From Chloroflexota bacterium (GTDB taxonomy: Bacteria > Chloroflexota > Anaerolineae > UBA4142), in assembly GCA_016223105.1 (NCBI GenBank), contig JACRPR010000136.1:1-44134 (forward strand): a stretch of DNA of 44,134 nucleotides, read 5' to 3'. This document shows, in pieces, positions 24,752 through 32,481 of the stretch (positions are counted from its first letter, which is position 1; each line of letters begins with the position of its first letter). Made by a program: the position numbers and the translations under genes. The notes beneath the pieces were generated by a model. It searched no databases and had not been told where the DNA came from. It was given only the letters and a program-made list of their open reading frames with translations.

Positions 24752-25603
24752 TTACCGCGTCCAAATTCCAAACAATGCGCTCAAAAAAACAATGACACTG
24801 ATGTAACCGTTCACATTAAAGAATGCGAGATTAACGCGCGAGAGATCGTCCGGTTTCACAAGCGCGTTTTCGTACGCGAGCAACAGCGCGACGATGATCA
24901 CGCCGATCCAAAACGCGAATCCAAGTTGCGCGATGACTCCAACACTCGCGAGCGCAATGATCGTGAGCGCGTGATTGATCCGCGCCATCGCGAGCGCGCG
25001 CGCGATCCCAAATCGCGCCGGAAACGATTGCAGATTTTCGCGTTGGTCCACCTCGACATCCTGGCACGCGTAGATCAGATCGAATCCCGCCATCCACACG
25101 ATCACGACAAACCAGATCAAATACGCCATCGGATCGAGCGACGCGCGCACCGCGACCCAGCCGCCCGCCGCGGCAATGCCATCGGTGAAACCGAGAATCC
25201 AATGGCACAGCCACGTAACGCGTTTGGCGTAATGATACCCGACCAGAAAAATTAGCGCAAGGGGTGAAAGCGCGAGACACACCGGATTTAATTGCCACGC
25301 GGCAAATTCAAAAATCACAAACGCGATCAACACGATCCCCGCGACCGCGCGCGGCGAGATCAAGCCGCGCGGCAAGGGGCGATTCAGCGTGCGCGGATTG
25401 CGCGCGTCGAGTTCGCGATCAATCAAACGATTGAGCGACATTGCGAGCGTGCGCGCGGACGCCATCGCGAGCGTGATCCAAAAAAATTGATGCAGGGTCG
25501 GCAAGCCATTCGCGGCGAGCACCATTCCCAGGTACGCGAACGGCAACGCGAAAATCGTGTGTTCGAAGCGAATGTTGTCGAGGAGAATTTTTAGTTGGCG
25601 CAT
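24752..25603 (-). CDS. mqnP: UbiA-family prenyltransferase, MqnP-like (menaquinone biosynthesis)
   Basis: A 283-residue integral membrane enzyme that attaches a polyprenyl chain to an aromatic precursor. Both Asp-rich motifs are present: NRLIDRELDARNPRT (NxxxDxxxD, motif 1, about residue 62) and CQDVEVDQRENLQSFPARFG (DxxxD, motif 2, near 180). About eight TM helices follow the UbiA pattern. The N-terminus (ILLDNIRFEHTIFALPFAY) matches the MqnP/ubiA_other branch, which serves the futalosine route to menaquinone. The ATG at 25603 is preferred to a start seven codons upstream because a promoter ends 11 nt before it. The symbol is tentative; a ubiquinone-type UbiA is less likely in this kind of organism. 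Confidence 0.82.
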   Translation of the reverse strand: MRQLKILLDNIRFEHTIFALPFAYLGMVLAANGLPTLHQFFWITLAMASARTLAMSLNRLIDRELDARNPRTLNRPLPRGLISPRAVAGIVLIAFVIFEFAAWQLNPVCLALSPLALIFLVGYHYAKRVTWLCHWILGFTDGIAAAGGWVAVRASLDPMAYLIWFVVIVWMAGFDLIYACQDVEVDQRENLQSFPARFGIARALAMARINHALTIIALASVGVIAQLGFAFWIGVIIVALLLAYENALVKPDDLSRVNLAFFNVNGYISVIVFLSALFGIWTR

Positions 25604-25614
25604 TGACGGCGCGC

Positions 25615-25644
25615 AGTATAGCACACAAGCCGCGCGTGCGTCAA
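25615..25644 (-). promoter_or_regulatory. Promoter of the UbiA gene
   Basis: On the minus strand TTGACG (25644-25639), 18-bp spacer, TATACT (25620-25615). The UbiA ATG begins 11 nt after the -10 box, so the leader would be about 5 nt long. Confidence 0.72.
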
Positions 25645-25658
25645 AATGTTAGGCGATG

Positions 25659-25687
25659 TAGACAACGCCAGAAAAATAGCGTAAACT
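25659..25687 (+). promoter_or_regulatory. Promoter of the SARP-type regulator
   Basis: TAGACA (25659-25664), 17-bp spacer, TAAACT (25682-25687). It is divergent from the UbiA promoter and starts only 15 bp from it. The regulator ATG (25743) follows GAAAGGAG. Confidence 0.5.
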
Positions 25688-26076
25688 AGGTGTGTCTTCA
25701 CATCGTTGCCATAGTCGGGATCGCTGATCCGAAAGGAGCATTATGGCACACGCATTTGGTACGACAAAGCCGGATCTAGTTCCGTTCCGCTTGTTCCTCC
25801 TCGGAACATTGCGCGTCGAACGCAACGCGCACACGCTCCACCTACCCACGCGCAAGATCGAATCATTGTTAGCGTACCTCGTTCTGCATCCGCAACCCCA
25901 TTCCCGCGACAAACTCGCCGCGCTGTTGTGGGGCGAGCTGAATGATGAGCACGCGCGCGCATCGCTCCGCGTCGCGCTCTCGACGCTTCGCAAAGAATTA
26001 GGCGATGAACTTTTGCTGACCGACCGCGAGACGATTCAACTCAATCCTGGTTTTCCGATCTGGGTTGATGCGCGGG

Positions 26077-26153
26077 AAATTTCAAATTTCAAATTTCAAA
26101 TTTCAGATTGTGCGGATTCCCAATCTGAAATCTTAAATCTTAAATCTGAAATC
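26077..26153. repeat. AT-rich palindrome inserted in frame in the BTAD region
   Basis: TTTCAGATTG (26101-26110) and CAATCTGAAA (26121-26130) are perfect complements, flanked by AAATTTC and AAATCTTAAAT repeats. It encodes residues about 111-137 (NFKFQISDCADSQSEI...), which the family lacks. Its base composition is starkly different from the GC-rich gene around it. Confidence 0.82.
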
Positions 26154-27401
26154 TATCGGGGCGATTTGCTCACCGATTTCTACGACGAGTGGATCGCGCC
26201 GGAACGCGCGCGCTTGCGCGACGCGTATCACGACATTCTTTTTCGGCTGATTCAACACGCGCGCGCGCAGAGCGAGTACGCGCGCGCGATTGAACTCGCG
26301 CAAAAATTGTTGGACAACGATCCGGCGAACGAAGCCGCGCATCAACATTTGATTTTTTGCTACGCGGTGATGGGTGATCGCGACGCGGCGCGCAAACAGT
26401 ACGCCGAATGTCGCCGCGTTCTGCGCGCCGAACTCGATGTCGCGCCCGCGCCGGAAACGACCGCGCTGTACGAACGCGCGCTCGCGCAAGCCGACGCGCG
26501 CGATCACGACGCCTTGTTCACCAATTTGCCAATTCCGCTCACCAGTTTTGTCGGACGCCGCGACGATTTGGCGCACGTCAAATCCTTGATCGCGAAAACG
26601 CGCTTGCTCACATTGACCGGCGCGGGCGGATGCGGCAAGACGCGGCTCGCGCTCGAAACCGCGACGCACCGCGCGCGCGAAAATCATTTCAAGGACGGCG
26701 TGTGGTGGGTTGACCTTGCCGCGCTCACCGATCCGGGATTGACGCCGCAAACCATCGCGCTGACGTTTGGTCTGCGCGAACCTGCCGGGATTCCGTTGAC
26801 GACGATGCTCGTGAATTTTTTGCGCGCGAAAAAATTATTGTTGATCGTTGACAATTGCGAACACTTGCTCGATGCGTGCGCGCAGTTGATCGGAACGTTG
26901 ATGAGCGCGTGTCCCACTTTGCACATCGTCGCGACGAGCCGCGAAATTTTAAACATCAGCGGCGAAGTCGCGTGGCGCGTGCCGTCGCTCGCGTTGCCCG
27001 CGCCCGCGCCGGTTCCGCCGCTCGCGCAGTTGCGCGAGTACGACGCGATTCAATTGTTCGATGAACGCGCGCGCGCCGTCGCGCGGAATTGGCGGCTCGC
27101 GGAAAACGCCGCGCCGGTCGTTCAAATCTGCGCGCGGCTCGATGGCATTCCGCTCGCGATTGAACTCGCCGCCGCGCGCTTGCAAGTTTTATCCGCGCGC
27201 GAAATCGCGGCGCGGCTCGATGATCGTTTCAATTTGCTCACGAGCGAAAATCGTGGCGCACTGCCGCGCCATCAAACTTTGCGCGCGACGATGGATTGGA
27301 GTTACGATCTATTGTCGGACGCGGAGCGCGCGTTACTGCGGCGGCTGTCCGTGTTCGCCGGCGGGTTTGCGTTAGAGGCGGTCGAGGGCGCGTGTGCAGA
27401 G

Positions 27402-27473
27402 GAGCAAGGGGGCAGAGGCGCAGGGGAGACGCAAAACGCTCCTCTGCTCCCCCGCCCCCCTGCACCCTTGCTC
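27402..27473. repeat. GAGCAAGGGGGCAGAGG repeat inserted in frame before the frameshift
   Basis: GAGCAAGGGGGCAGAGGCGC... at the left and ...CCCTGCACCCTTGCTC at the right form imperfect complementary arms. It encodes EEQGGRGAGETQNAPLLP and then RPPAP, a low-complexity stretch absent from the family. Confidence 0.72.
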
Positions 27474-28675
27474 GACCTGCTCACCGCGTTGATCGACAAA
27501 TCGCTCGTCGTCGTCGAAGCGAAAAATTGCGCGCGGGAAATGAATCTGAAATCTACGCGCAACGGCATCGCGATTGGTTTCTGCAATTCGCGGAACGCGC
27601 CGACCCTTATGTCCGTAGTCGGGAACAACTCGAGTGGTGCGCGCGGTTGGAACGCGATCTGGAAAATTTTCGCGCCGCGTTGACCTGGTCACTGGGGCAG
27701 AGCGCGGTTGCCCATGCCGAAGCCGCACTGCGACTTGCCGGCGCGCTGTGGTGGTTCTGGCTGATTCGCGGTTATTGGAATGAAGCCCGAACCTGGTTTG
27801 AACGCACGCTCGAAAATTGCGCCGTCTCGCCGGCGCGCGCGTTGCCGCTCATCGCATTGGGCGTGATGGAATATTTTGTCGGCAAGCAAGATAACAGTGC
27901 GCGGTTGTTTGCGGAGGGATTCGCGCTGTACCAAGAACAAGGCGACAAACGCGGCAGTGCGTTTGCGGCAAGTTTATTGGGTTCGGCGGGGAACGATGCG
28001 GCGAGGTCGTGCGCGTTATTCGATCAGGCGCGCGCCACCGCGCAGGAATTGAACGACGAATGGCTTGCCGCGCGCACGGACATTGGGCAAGGGATGTTTT
28101 ACGCGTTTCAACGCGAGCCAGGTCGCGCCACCGCGTTCTTTGAATCCGCGTTGATTCACGCGCGCCGCGCCGGTGATCGCTGGTTCATTCGCAATGCGCT
28201 CGACTATTTGGGCACGGCGGCGTTCGAGTTAGGCGATGATGAGCGCGCGGCGACGCTTTTCGCCGAGAGTCTGGAGGTTAGCCGCGAATTGGGCAATCAG
28301 AACGGCGTCGCCTTGCAACTCACCAAACTCGGCAGAGTCGCGCTCCGCCGCCGGGATTATCGGCAAGCGCGCATCCACTTGTCGCACGCGCTCGCGCTCC
28401 GCCGCGAGATGGGCAACCCGCGCGGCATCCTGGATTGTGTGCGAACGTTTGGCGATGTGGCGGTCGCCGAACAACACTATGCACGCGCCGCGCGGCTTTA
28501 TGGCGCGGCATCCGCTCTGCGCGAGATGCTCAGCGAGCAAGATCGCCGCGCGTTCGATGAGCAAGTGAGCGCGCTACGCGCGCAGGTTGGTGAAACGACG
28601 TTTGATCACGCGTGGGCAGAGGGACGCGCGCTGTCGGTGGAGCAAGCCGTCGAGTCCGCGCTGGAAAACGCGGCA

Positions 28676-28706
28676 GACCTTCCAGGTTTATAAAACCTGG
28701 AAGGTC
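28676..28706 (+). terminator. Terminator overlapping the end of the SARP gene
   Basis: GACCTTCCAGGTTT (28676-28689) pairs with AAACCTGGAAGGTC (28693-28706), then TTTTTT. The stop TAA at 28691-28693 lies inside the hairpin, so the last codons of the regulator (ADLPGL) are encoded by the terminator. The stem matches that at 15964. Confidence 0.88.
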
Positions 28707-28872
28707 TTTTTTATTTAACGATTATTTTACGATGGTGTTGTAAACTGGGTTTGAAATTGAATCGAGGATTTGGCAGGCAACGATGTTGCGCGCTATCGTC
28801 CGGCAGGCACTCGCATTTCGCGAGAGGACATCCAGCGCGCGGCAGTGTTTCTTCTGACGGAGGAAAATCCAA

Positions 28873-29595
28873 ATGGACGAACAAACAATTTCTCGCCGCA
28901 AATTTCTGGTGAATGTCGGAACCCTCGCGACCGGCTTTGTCGCCGGCGCGGGTATCGTTGGCGTCACCTCTTGCGCGCCGAAAGAGATCGTCAAAGAAGT
29001 GCCGGTCGAGGTCATCAAAGAAGTACCCAAAGAGGTCGTCAAAGAAGTGATCAAAGAAACACCGAAATGGCCCTGGCTCTACGCCAAACTCGATCCCGAA
29101 CTCGTCCGCAAAAAAGGACACCTTTTGTGTGCGCGAGGTGGGTGTGGTTACGGCGGATTCGCGGCGATCATCGAATCCTTGCGCGAACAAGTGGGGTTTC
29201 CGTACACCCAAATCCCAACCGAGATGTTGTATTACGGCAAGGGTGGCGTCGTCGCGTTGGGAAGTTTGTGCGGCGCGTTGAATGGCGCATCGGCGGCGAT
29301 CACATTGGTCACCTACGCGTATGGCGGGCTGGTCAAGGAGTTGTCGGATTGGTACACCAAATTCGCCTTCCCGAGCGAGCAGAGCAATCAGTACGCCAAG
29401 GAGCGCGCGTTCCAGGTCGGGTCGGACAAGGTGCTGGTGACGAGCGTCGCCAACTCCCTGCTCTGCAAAGATTCGATTGCGAATTGGTGCAAAGAGTCCG
29501 GCTTCAGTTCCGGCTCATCTGAACGCAACGAACGATGTTATCGTTTGACCGGCGACGTTGCCGCGCAAGCGGTGATGTTGCTCAACAAGTTGTGA
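28873..29595 (+). CDS. Tat-exported C_GCAxxG_C_C family protein
   Basis: A 240-residue exported protein. The N-terminus SRRKFLVNVGTLATGFVAG is a twin-arginine signal and ends in VTSCAPK, which could also be a lipid-modified Cys. A Lys/Glu/Val repeat (about 34-63) forms an extended linker. The body has the conserved Cys pattern of the C_GCAxxG_C_C family: LLCARGGCGYGGFAAI, GSLCGALNGASAAI, NSLLCKDSIANWCKESG and ERCYRLTGDVAAQAV. Cys-rich members of this family are thought to bind a metal or redox cofactor outside the membrane. CGGAGGAAAA precedes the ATG. It is followed 106 bp later by a DUF6064-type membrane protein, probably in one operon. Base composition is less CGCG-rich than the surroundings. 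Confidence 0.72.
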   Translation: MDEQTISRRKFLVNVGTLATGFVAGAGIVGVTSCAPKEIVKEVPVEVIKEVPKEVVKEVIKETPKWPWLYAKLDPELVRKKGHLLCARGGCGYGGFAAIIESLREQVGFPYTQIPTEMLYYGKGGVVALGSLCGALNGASAAITLVTYAYGGLVKELSDWYTKFAFPSEQSNQYAKERAFQVGSDKVLVTSVANSLLCKDSIANWCKESGFSSGSSERNERCYRLTGDVAAQAVMLLNKL

Positions 29596-29701
29596 GGTCG
29601 CGCCGATTGTCCGGCAGGCACGCGCAAAAAAATTCGCGCGTGGACAAAAATGGGCGCGGCATTTTCGCAAAACATTTGTCCAACCTTAAAGGAGGATTAC
29701 C

Positions 29702-30346
29702 ATGACATCGGCAGGTTTGTTGGCGTACTTTACGCGGTACAATCCCTCGATTTGGCCCATGCAAGTGATTGTGTACTTGCTCGCGCTCGTCGCGTTGTTT
29801 CTCGCCGTGAAGAATTTCAAGTACTCGAATCAAAGCATCGCGGTCATCCTCGCCTTCTTCTGGCTCTGGAACGGGATCATGTTCTTTGTGCCCGTTGGCG
29901 GAAGCAATGTCCTGTGGTATGTCTTTGCCGCGTTGTTCGTCATTCAGGGCATCTTGTTTTTGATCGGCGCGCTCAAGCCGAACATTGCATACCACATCGG
30001 CACCGACCTCTATTCGATCACCGGCATCGTGCTGATCCTGTACGCGCTGATCGGATCTCCGTTCGTGGGCTATTTGGCGGGACACCTCTATCCGCAGATG
30101 GCGTTCGTCGGCTTGTTCCCCTGCCCGACACTTCCCTTTACGTTCGGGTTGTTGCTCTGCACGACGAGCAAGATTCCGAAATATCTGCTCGTGGTTCCAT
30201 TCATTTGGGGATTGGTCGGCGTGATGACGATCTCGATCGGGATGGTCGAGGATGTGGGGATGTTGTTGGGCGCGCTGTTGGCAACCGCGATGATCGTGTA
30301 TCGCGATCGCAAAGTGATGATGGGACACGCGCCGCGACCGGCGTGA
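29702..30346 (+). CDS. DUF6064-type multi-TM membrane protein
   Basis: A 214-residue protein with about six TM helices. The N-terminal MTSAGLLAYFTRYNPSIWPMQVIVYLLALVALFLAV and the LAFFWLWNGIMFF and GLFPCPTLPFTFGLLLC segments match DUF6064. The FPCPT motif is the strongest family mark, with its paired Cys-Pro. No function is assigned to the family. AAAGGAGGATTACC precedes the ATG. It follows the Tat-exported Cys-rich protein, so the two may work together at the membrane. Composition again differs from the GC-extreme neighbours, in line with acquisition as a block. Confidence 0.8.
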   Translation: MTSAGLLAYFTRYNPSIWPMQVIVYLLALVALFLAVKNFKYSNQSIAVILAFFWLWNGIMFFVPVGGSNVLWYVFAALFVIQGILFLIGALKPNIAYHIGTDLYSITGIVLILYALIGSPFVGYLAGHLYPQMAFVGLFPCPTLPFTFGLLLCTTSKIPKYLLVVPFIWGLVGVMTISIGMVEDVGMLLGALLATAMIVYRDRKVMMGHAPRPA

Positions 30347-30352
30347 TCAAGT

Positions 30353-30459
30353 GTGATTGCGAGGCGCATCGTGAGCGGAGCAAAGCGGAGTCGAACGATG
30401 CGACGAAGCAATCCCCGCGCAACGTTGGGGTTTGCTTCGCAAAGACCGCTCGCAATGAC
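30353..30459. repeat. GTCATTGCGAGG-family palindromic element, intergenic copy
   Basis: Starts GTGATTGCGAGGCGCATCG and ends GACCGCTCGCAATGAC, close to the copy inside the ABC ATPase gene (23098). The stretch 30347-30687 holds this element, the palindrome at 30524, a terminator at 30606 and the hairpin at 30646, and no gene. Confidence 0.85.
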
Positions 30460-30523
30460 GTACCAGAAAAAATTTAGGCGCGGGTAATTCTCCGGCGTGC
30501 CTGCCGCTTGAGGATTCCCGGCT

Positions 30524-30553
30524 GGTAGAGACGTTGCATGCAACGTCTCTACC
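30524..30553. repeat. Perfect 30-bp palindrome with GACGTTGCATGCAACGTC core
   Basis: GGTAGAGACGTTGCA is followed directly by its reverse complement with no loop. The same core, in a longer 38-bp palindrome, is at 37287-37324. Confidence 0.92.
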
Positions 30554-30605
30554 GATCGCGGTTGCGCGATGCTGATGCAGGCATTGCTTTGTGTTCGAGT
30601 TGTCG

Positions 30606-30637
30606 AAACCGGCTCGTGGTGTGGCGAGCCGGTTTTT
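30606..30637 (+). terminator. Rho-independent terminator before the lipoprotein cluster
   Basis: AAACCGGCTCG / CGAGCCGGTTT stem (11 bp), loop TGGTGTGG, then TTTTT. It isolates the Cys-rich/DUF6064 pair from the lipoprotein genes downstream. Confidence 0.85.
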
Positions 30638-30645
30638 GATTTTGC

Positions 30646-30673
30646 GTACCGCAAATTTACAAATTTGCGGTAC
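30646..30673. repeat. GTACCGCAAATTT perfect hairpin upstream of lipoprotein 1
   Basis: 13-bp perfect arms with loop AC, ending 3 nt before the CGGAGG ribosome site of the gene at 30688. It could affect initiation. Confidence 0.8.
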
Positions 30674-30687
30674 ATTCGGAGGACAAA

Positions 30688-31569
30688 ATGAAAACGAAAA
30701 TGTTTTCGCTGTGTGTTTGCGCGATCGCGCTGATCGCGCTCGGCGCGTGCGCGACGCCAACGCCGACGCCGGTGCCGCCCGATCTCGGCGCGATGGTCAA
30801 GGGAGTCGCCAACGCGCTCAACGCTGGGAATGTTGATGCGGTGATGTCTTTTTTCGCGGATGACGCGACGCAAACGCAAACGCCCCCACCCGCGGGCACA
30901 TCGGGTGTGCGAACCGGCAAAGATCAGATTCGCGGTTTTTTCGCGGGGTTGATCGCGGATCACTTTAGTGTCGAGTTGAGCAACCTGAAGATCGCCGGCG
31001 ACAAAGTTACCTACACCTGCGCGATTGCCACTGACAGTTATCGCAAGATGGGCGTCGCGCCATTGATCGTGATCGAAGAAGCCGTGTTCGACAAGGGCAA
31101 GATCAAATCGCAAACGATTACCGTGACGCCGGAATCGCTCGCGAAAATTCAAGCCGCGATGGCGGCGCAAGCCAAGGCGGCGCCCGCGCCAACCACCGCG
31201 CCGGTTGCTGGATCAGAAGTTCAGGCAAGTCAGAGCGAGGATGTGCTCGGCGTTTGGCTTGTGATTTCTGCTTCTGGAGAGAGTCATTGGGAACATACGG
31301 CAAACGGTGAAAGGTATGCCACCGCCATCAGCGGTGCGCTGAAAGGACTCAAAACAACTGCCAAGTACTGGTTCGAGGGCGGTTTGTACAAAATCCAATA
31401 TCCACAAGCTAACCCAGAGCCAAATTCCACCGCCATTGGCACATACCAAGTCTATGTCACGAAACAAGGAGGCAAAGCCGTTCAACTCCGGTTTGTTATG
31501 GTGGATGATTTGTACACCGCACGCGTGGACAGGATGATCTACAAAGCGTGGACTCGTGTTGAACCGTAG
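30688..31569 (+). CDS. Lipoprotein with NTF2/SnoaL-like domain and a distinct C-terminal domain
   Basis: A 293-residue lipoprotein. The signal MKTKMFSLCVCAIALIALGAC ends in lipobox LGAC, followed by a Thr/Pro linker. Residues about 32-150 resemble an NTF2/SnoaL fold (VKGVANALNAGNVDAVMSFFADDATQ, GKDQIRGFFAGLIADHFSVELSNLKIAGDKV). After an Ala/Pro linker (about 153-172), a second domain (VLGVWLVISASGESHWEHTAN...YWFEGGLYKIQY) ends WTRVEP. Codon use changes between the two domains: the C-terminal half is much poorer in GCG/CGC, so it looks like a fusion with an acquired domain. ATTCGGAGGACAAA precedes the ATG. The first about 22 codons are near-identical in style to those of the next two genes. 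Confidence 0.75.
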   Translation: MKTKMFSLCVCAIALIALGACATPTPTPVPPDLGAMVKGVANALNAGNVDAVMSFFADDATQTQTPPPAGTSGVRTGKDQIRGFFAGLIADHFSVELSNLKIAGDKVTYTCAIATDSYRKMGVAPLIVIEEAVFDKGKIKSQTITVTPESLAKIQAAMAAQAKAAPAPTTAPVAGSEVQASQSEDVLGVWLVISASGESHWEHTANGERYATAISGALKGLKTTAKYWFEGGLYKIQYPQANPEPNSTAIGTYQVYVTKQGGKAVQLRFVMVDDLYTARVDRMIYKAWTRVEP

Positions 31570-31619
31570 CCGCGCCTGCACCTGGATTGACAATCCAGTC
31601 TTGGGAGGTTGACTGGCTT

Positions 31620-31654
31620 CAGACTTCCGAAGTCGCGGAGACTTCGGAAGTCTG
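31620..31654. repeat. CAGACTTCCGAAGTC hairpin
   Basis: 15-bp perfect arms (31620-31634 and 31640-31654) with loop GCGGA, in the leader of the thioredoxin-like lipoprotein gene. Confidence 0.85.
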
Positions 31655-31676
31655 CGCTCCCTTAACGGAGGACAAA

Positions 31677-32279
31677 ATGAAAACGAAACTGTTTTACGTT
31701 GGCGCGCTCGCGCTCTGCATTATCGCGCTCGTCGCGTGCGCCGCGCCAGCGCCGACACCAACCGCAACACCGGTTCCGACGGCGCCTGCGCCGCCAACAC
31801 CCACTGCGATTCCGCCCACACCAAACCTCGAGCCAAAAATCACTCTGGATCCATTCCGCGGAGTCGCGCCAAGCGCAACACAGACGGCTCCGGCGACGGC
31901 GGAGCCATCACTTGTCAGCAATAGCGCGTGCGCGGCGACTTATCCGGTGCCTGTCGTTGATTTTCGCTCCGATGATCCGCAAAAAATCGCGAGCGGCGTC
32001 AAACCTAAACTGGTCGAATTTTATACGAGCTGGTGAGCGGCTTGCCGCGCGCTCAAACCCGTCGTGCACGGGCTAGAAAACAAGTACGGCAATTGCGTGG
32101 ATTTCATCTATCTCGACGCTGACAATCCTGCAACCAAGAACGCTCGGGATCATTTCGGTTACCGTGCCCAACCAGAATTTTATCTTTTGGACAAGACCGG
32201 GAAAATCCTCTGGAAAAAAATCGGCATGGTGACCGTGCCCGAACTCGAAAAACAACTCCAGTCAATGCTCACGCCCTAA
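31677..32279 (+). CDS. Thioredoxin-fold lipoprotein with in-frame TGA at the active-site Cys (candidate selenoprotein)
   Basis: Read through one TGA, this is a 200-residue thioredoxin-like lipoprotein. Signal MKTKLFYVGALALCIIALVAC ends in lipobox LVAC, then a Pro/Thr/Ala linker to about 95. The fold starts PVVDFRSDDPQ and KPKLVEFYTSW; the next codon is TGA (32034-32036, codon 120), then AACRALKPVVHGLENKYG, DFIYLDADNPATKNARDHFGY, QPEFYLLDKTGKI and a C-terminal helix ending QLQSMLTP. In this family W is followed by C-x-x-C, so TGA occupies the first Cys and Cys123 is the second. The frame is open on both sides of the TGA and codon use matches. A hairpin downstream fits a bacterial SECIS. Either selenocysteine is inserted (WUAAC) or a Cys codon has mutated to stop. 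AACGGAGGACAAA precedes the ATG. Confidence 0.8.
32058..32072 (+). promoter_or_regulatory. Candidate SECIS-like hairpin
   Basis: CCCGT (32058-32062) pairs with ACGGG (32068-32072), loop CGTGC (32063-32067). The stem starts 22 nt and the loop 27 nt after the TGA at 32034, and a G is at the second loop position. This is inside the range described for bacterial SECIS elements, but the stem is only 5 bp and a GC-rich genome makes such stems common. Confidence 0.4.
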
Positions 32280-32340
32280 AGCGCAAGCGCGTTACCCGGA
32301 TGACCTACTACTACTTCAAGATGAAATTGCGGGGTGGTGG

Positions 32341-32389
32341 GTTCGACACCTGTCAGGTTTCCGCGAAGCGAACCTGACAGGTGTCGAAC
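32341..32389. repeat. GTTCGACACCTGTCAGGTT inverted repeat
   Basis: 19-bp perfect arms (32341-32359, 32371-32389), flanked by outer complementary ATGAAATTGCGGGG and CCCCGCAACTTCAT. It lies in the 202-bp gap before lipoprotein 3. Right after it, at 32424-32456, is a copy of the 3' end of lipoprotein 1, still spelling WTRVEP and stop. Confidence 0.88.
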
Positions 32390-32481
32390 CCCGCAACTTC
32401 ATTTTGCAAGACAACTACCGATCATGGACACGCGTTGAACCATAGCCACATCTGCTACTTTTTCCAATTCACGGAGGACAA

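Larger units (their letters stand above)
25743..28693 (+). pseudogene. SARP-type regulator (wHTH-BTAD-NB-ARC-TPR) broken by a frameshift near 27520
   Basis: Two frames read together give one regulator of about 980 residues. The part starting at 25743 has a winged-helix domain (FRLFLLGTLRVERNAHTLHL... ALLWGELNDEHARASLRVALSTLRKEL), a BTAD domain (EWIAPERARLRDAYHDIL, ...) and an NB-ARC-like ATPase with P-loop TGAGGCGKTRLALE (near residue 295) and Walker B LLLIVDNCEHLLDAC. At 27519-27521 the frame must change: LVVVEA in one frame continues as EKLRAGNESEIYAQRHRDW in another. That frame then carries TPR repeats to 28693. The expected YRLLETIRQYAR block is missing, so bases are lost at a GCGAAAAA microhomology. 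Two repeat elements lie inside the gene (26077 and 27402). GAAAGGAG precedes the ATG. Confidence 0.85.

Noticed and set aside
28979-29062. Lys-Glu-Val repeat of the Tat-exported protein as a tandem DNA repeat element
   Set aside because: It is a protein-level linker common after lipoprotein or Tat signals in this kind of organism. DNA units vary in codon choice.
32037-32279. Independent small gene starting GTG at 32064
   Set aside because: It lacks a ribosome site and its sequence is the C-terminal part of a thioredoxin fold whose N-terminal half is in frame just upstream across a single TGA.
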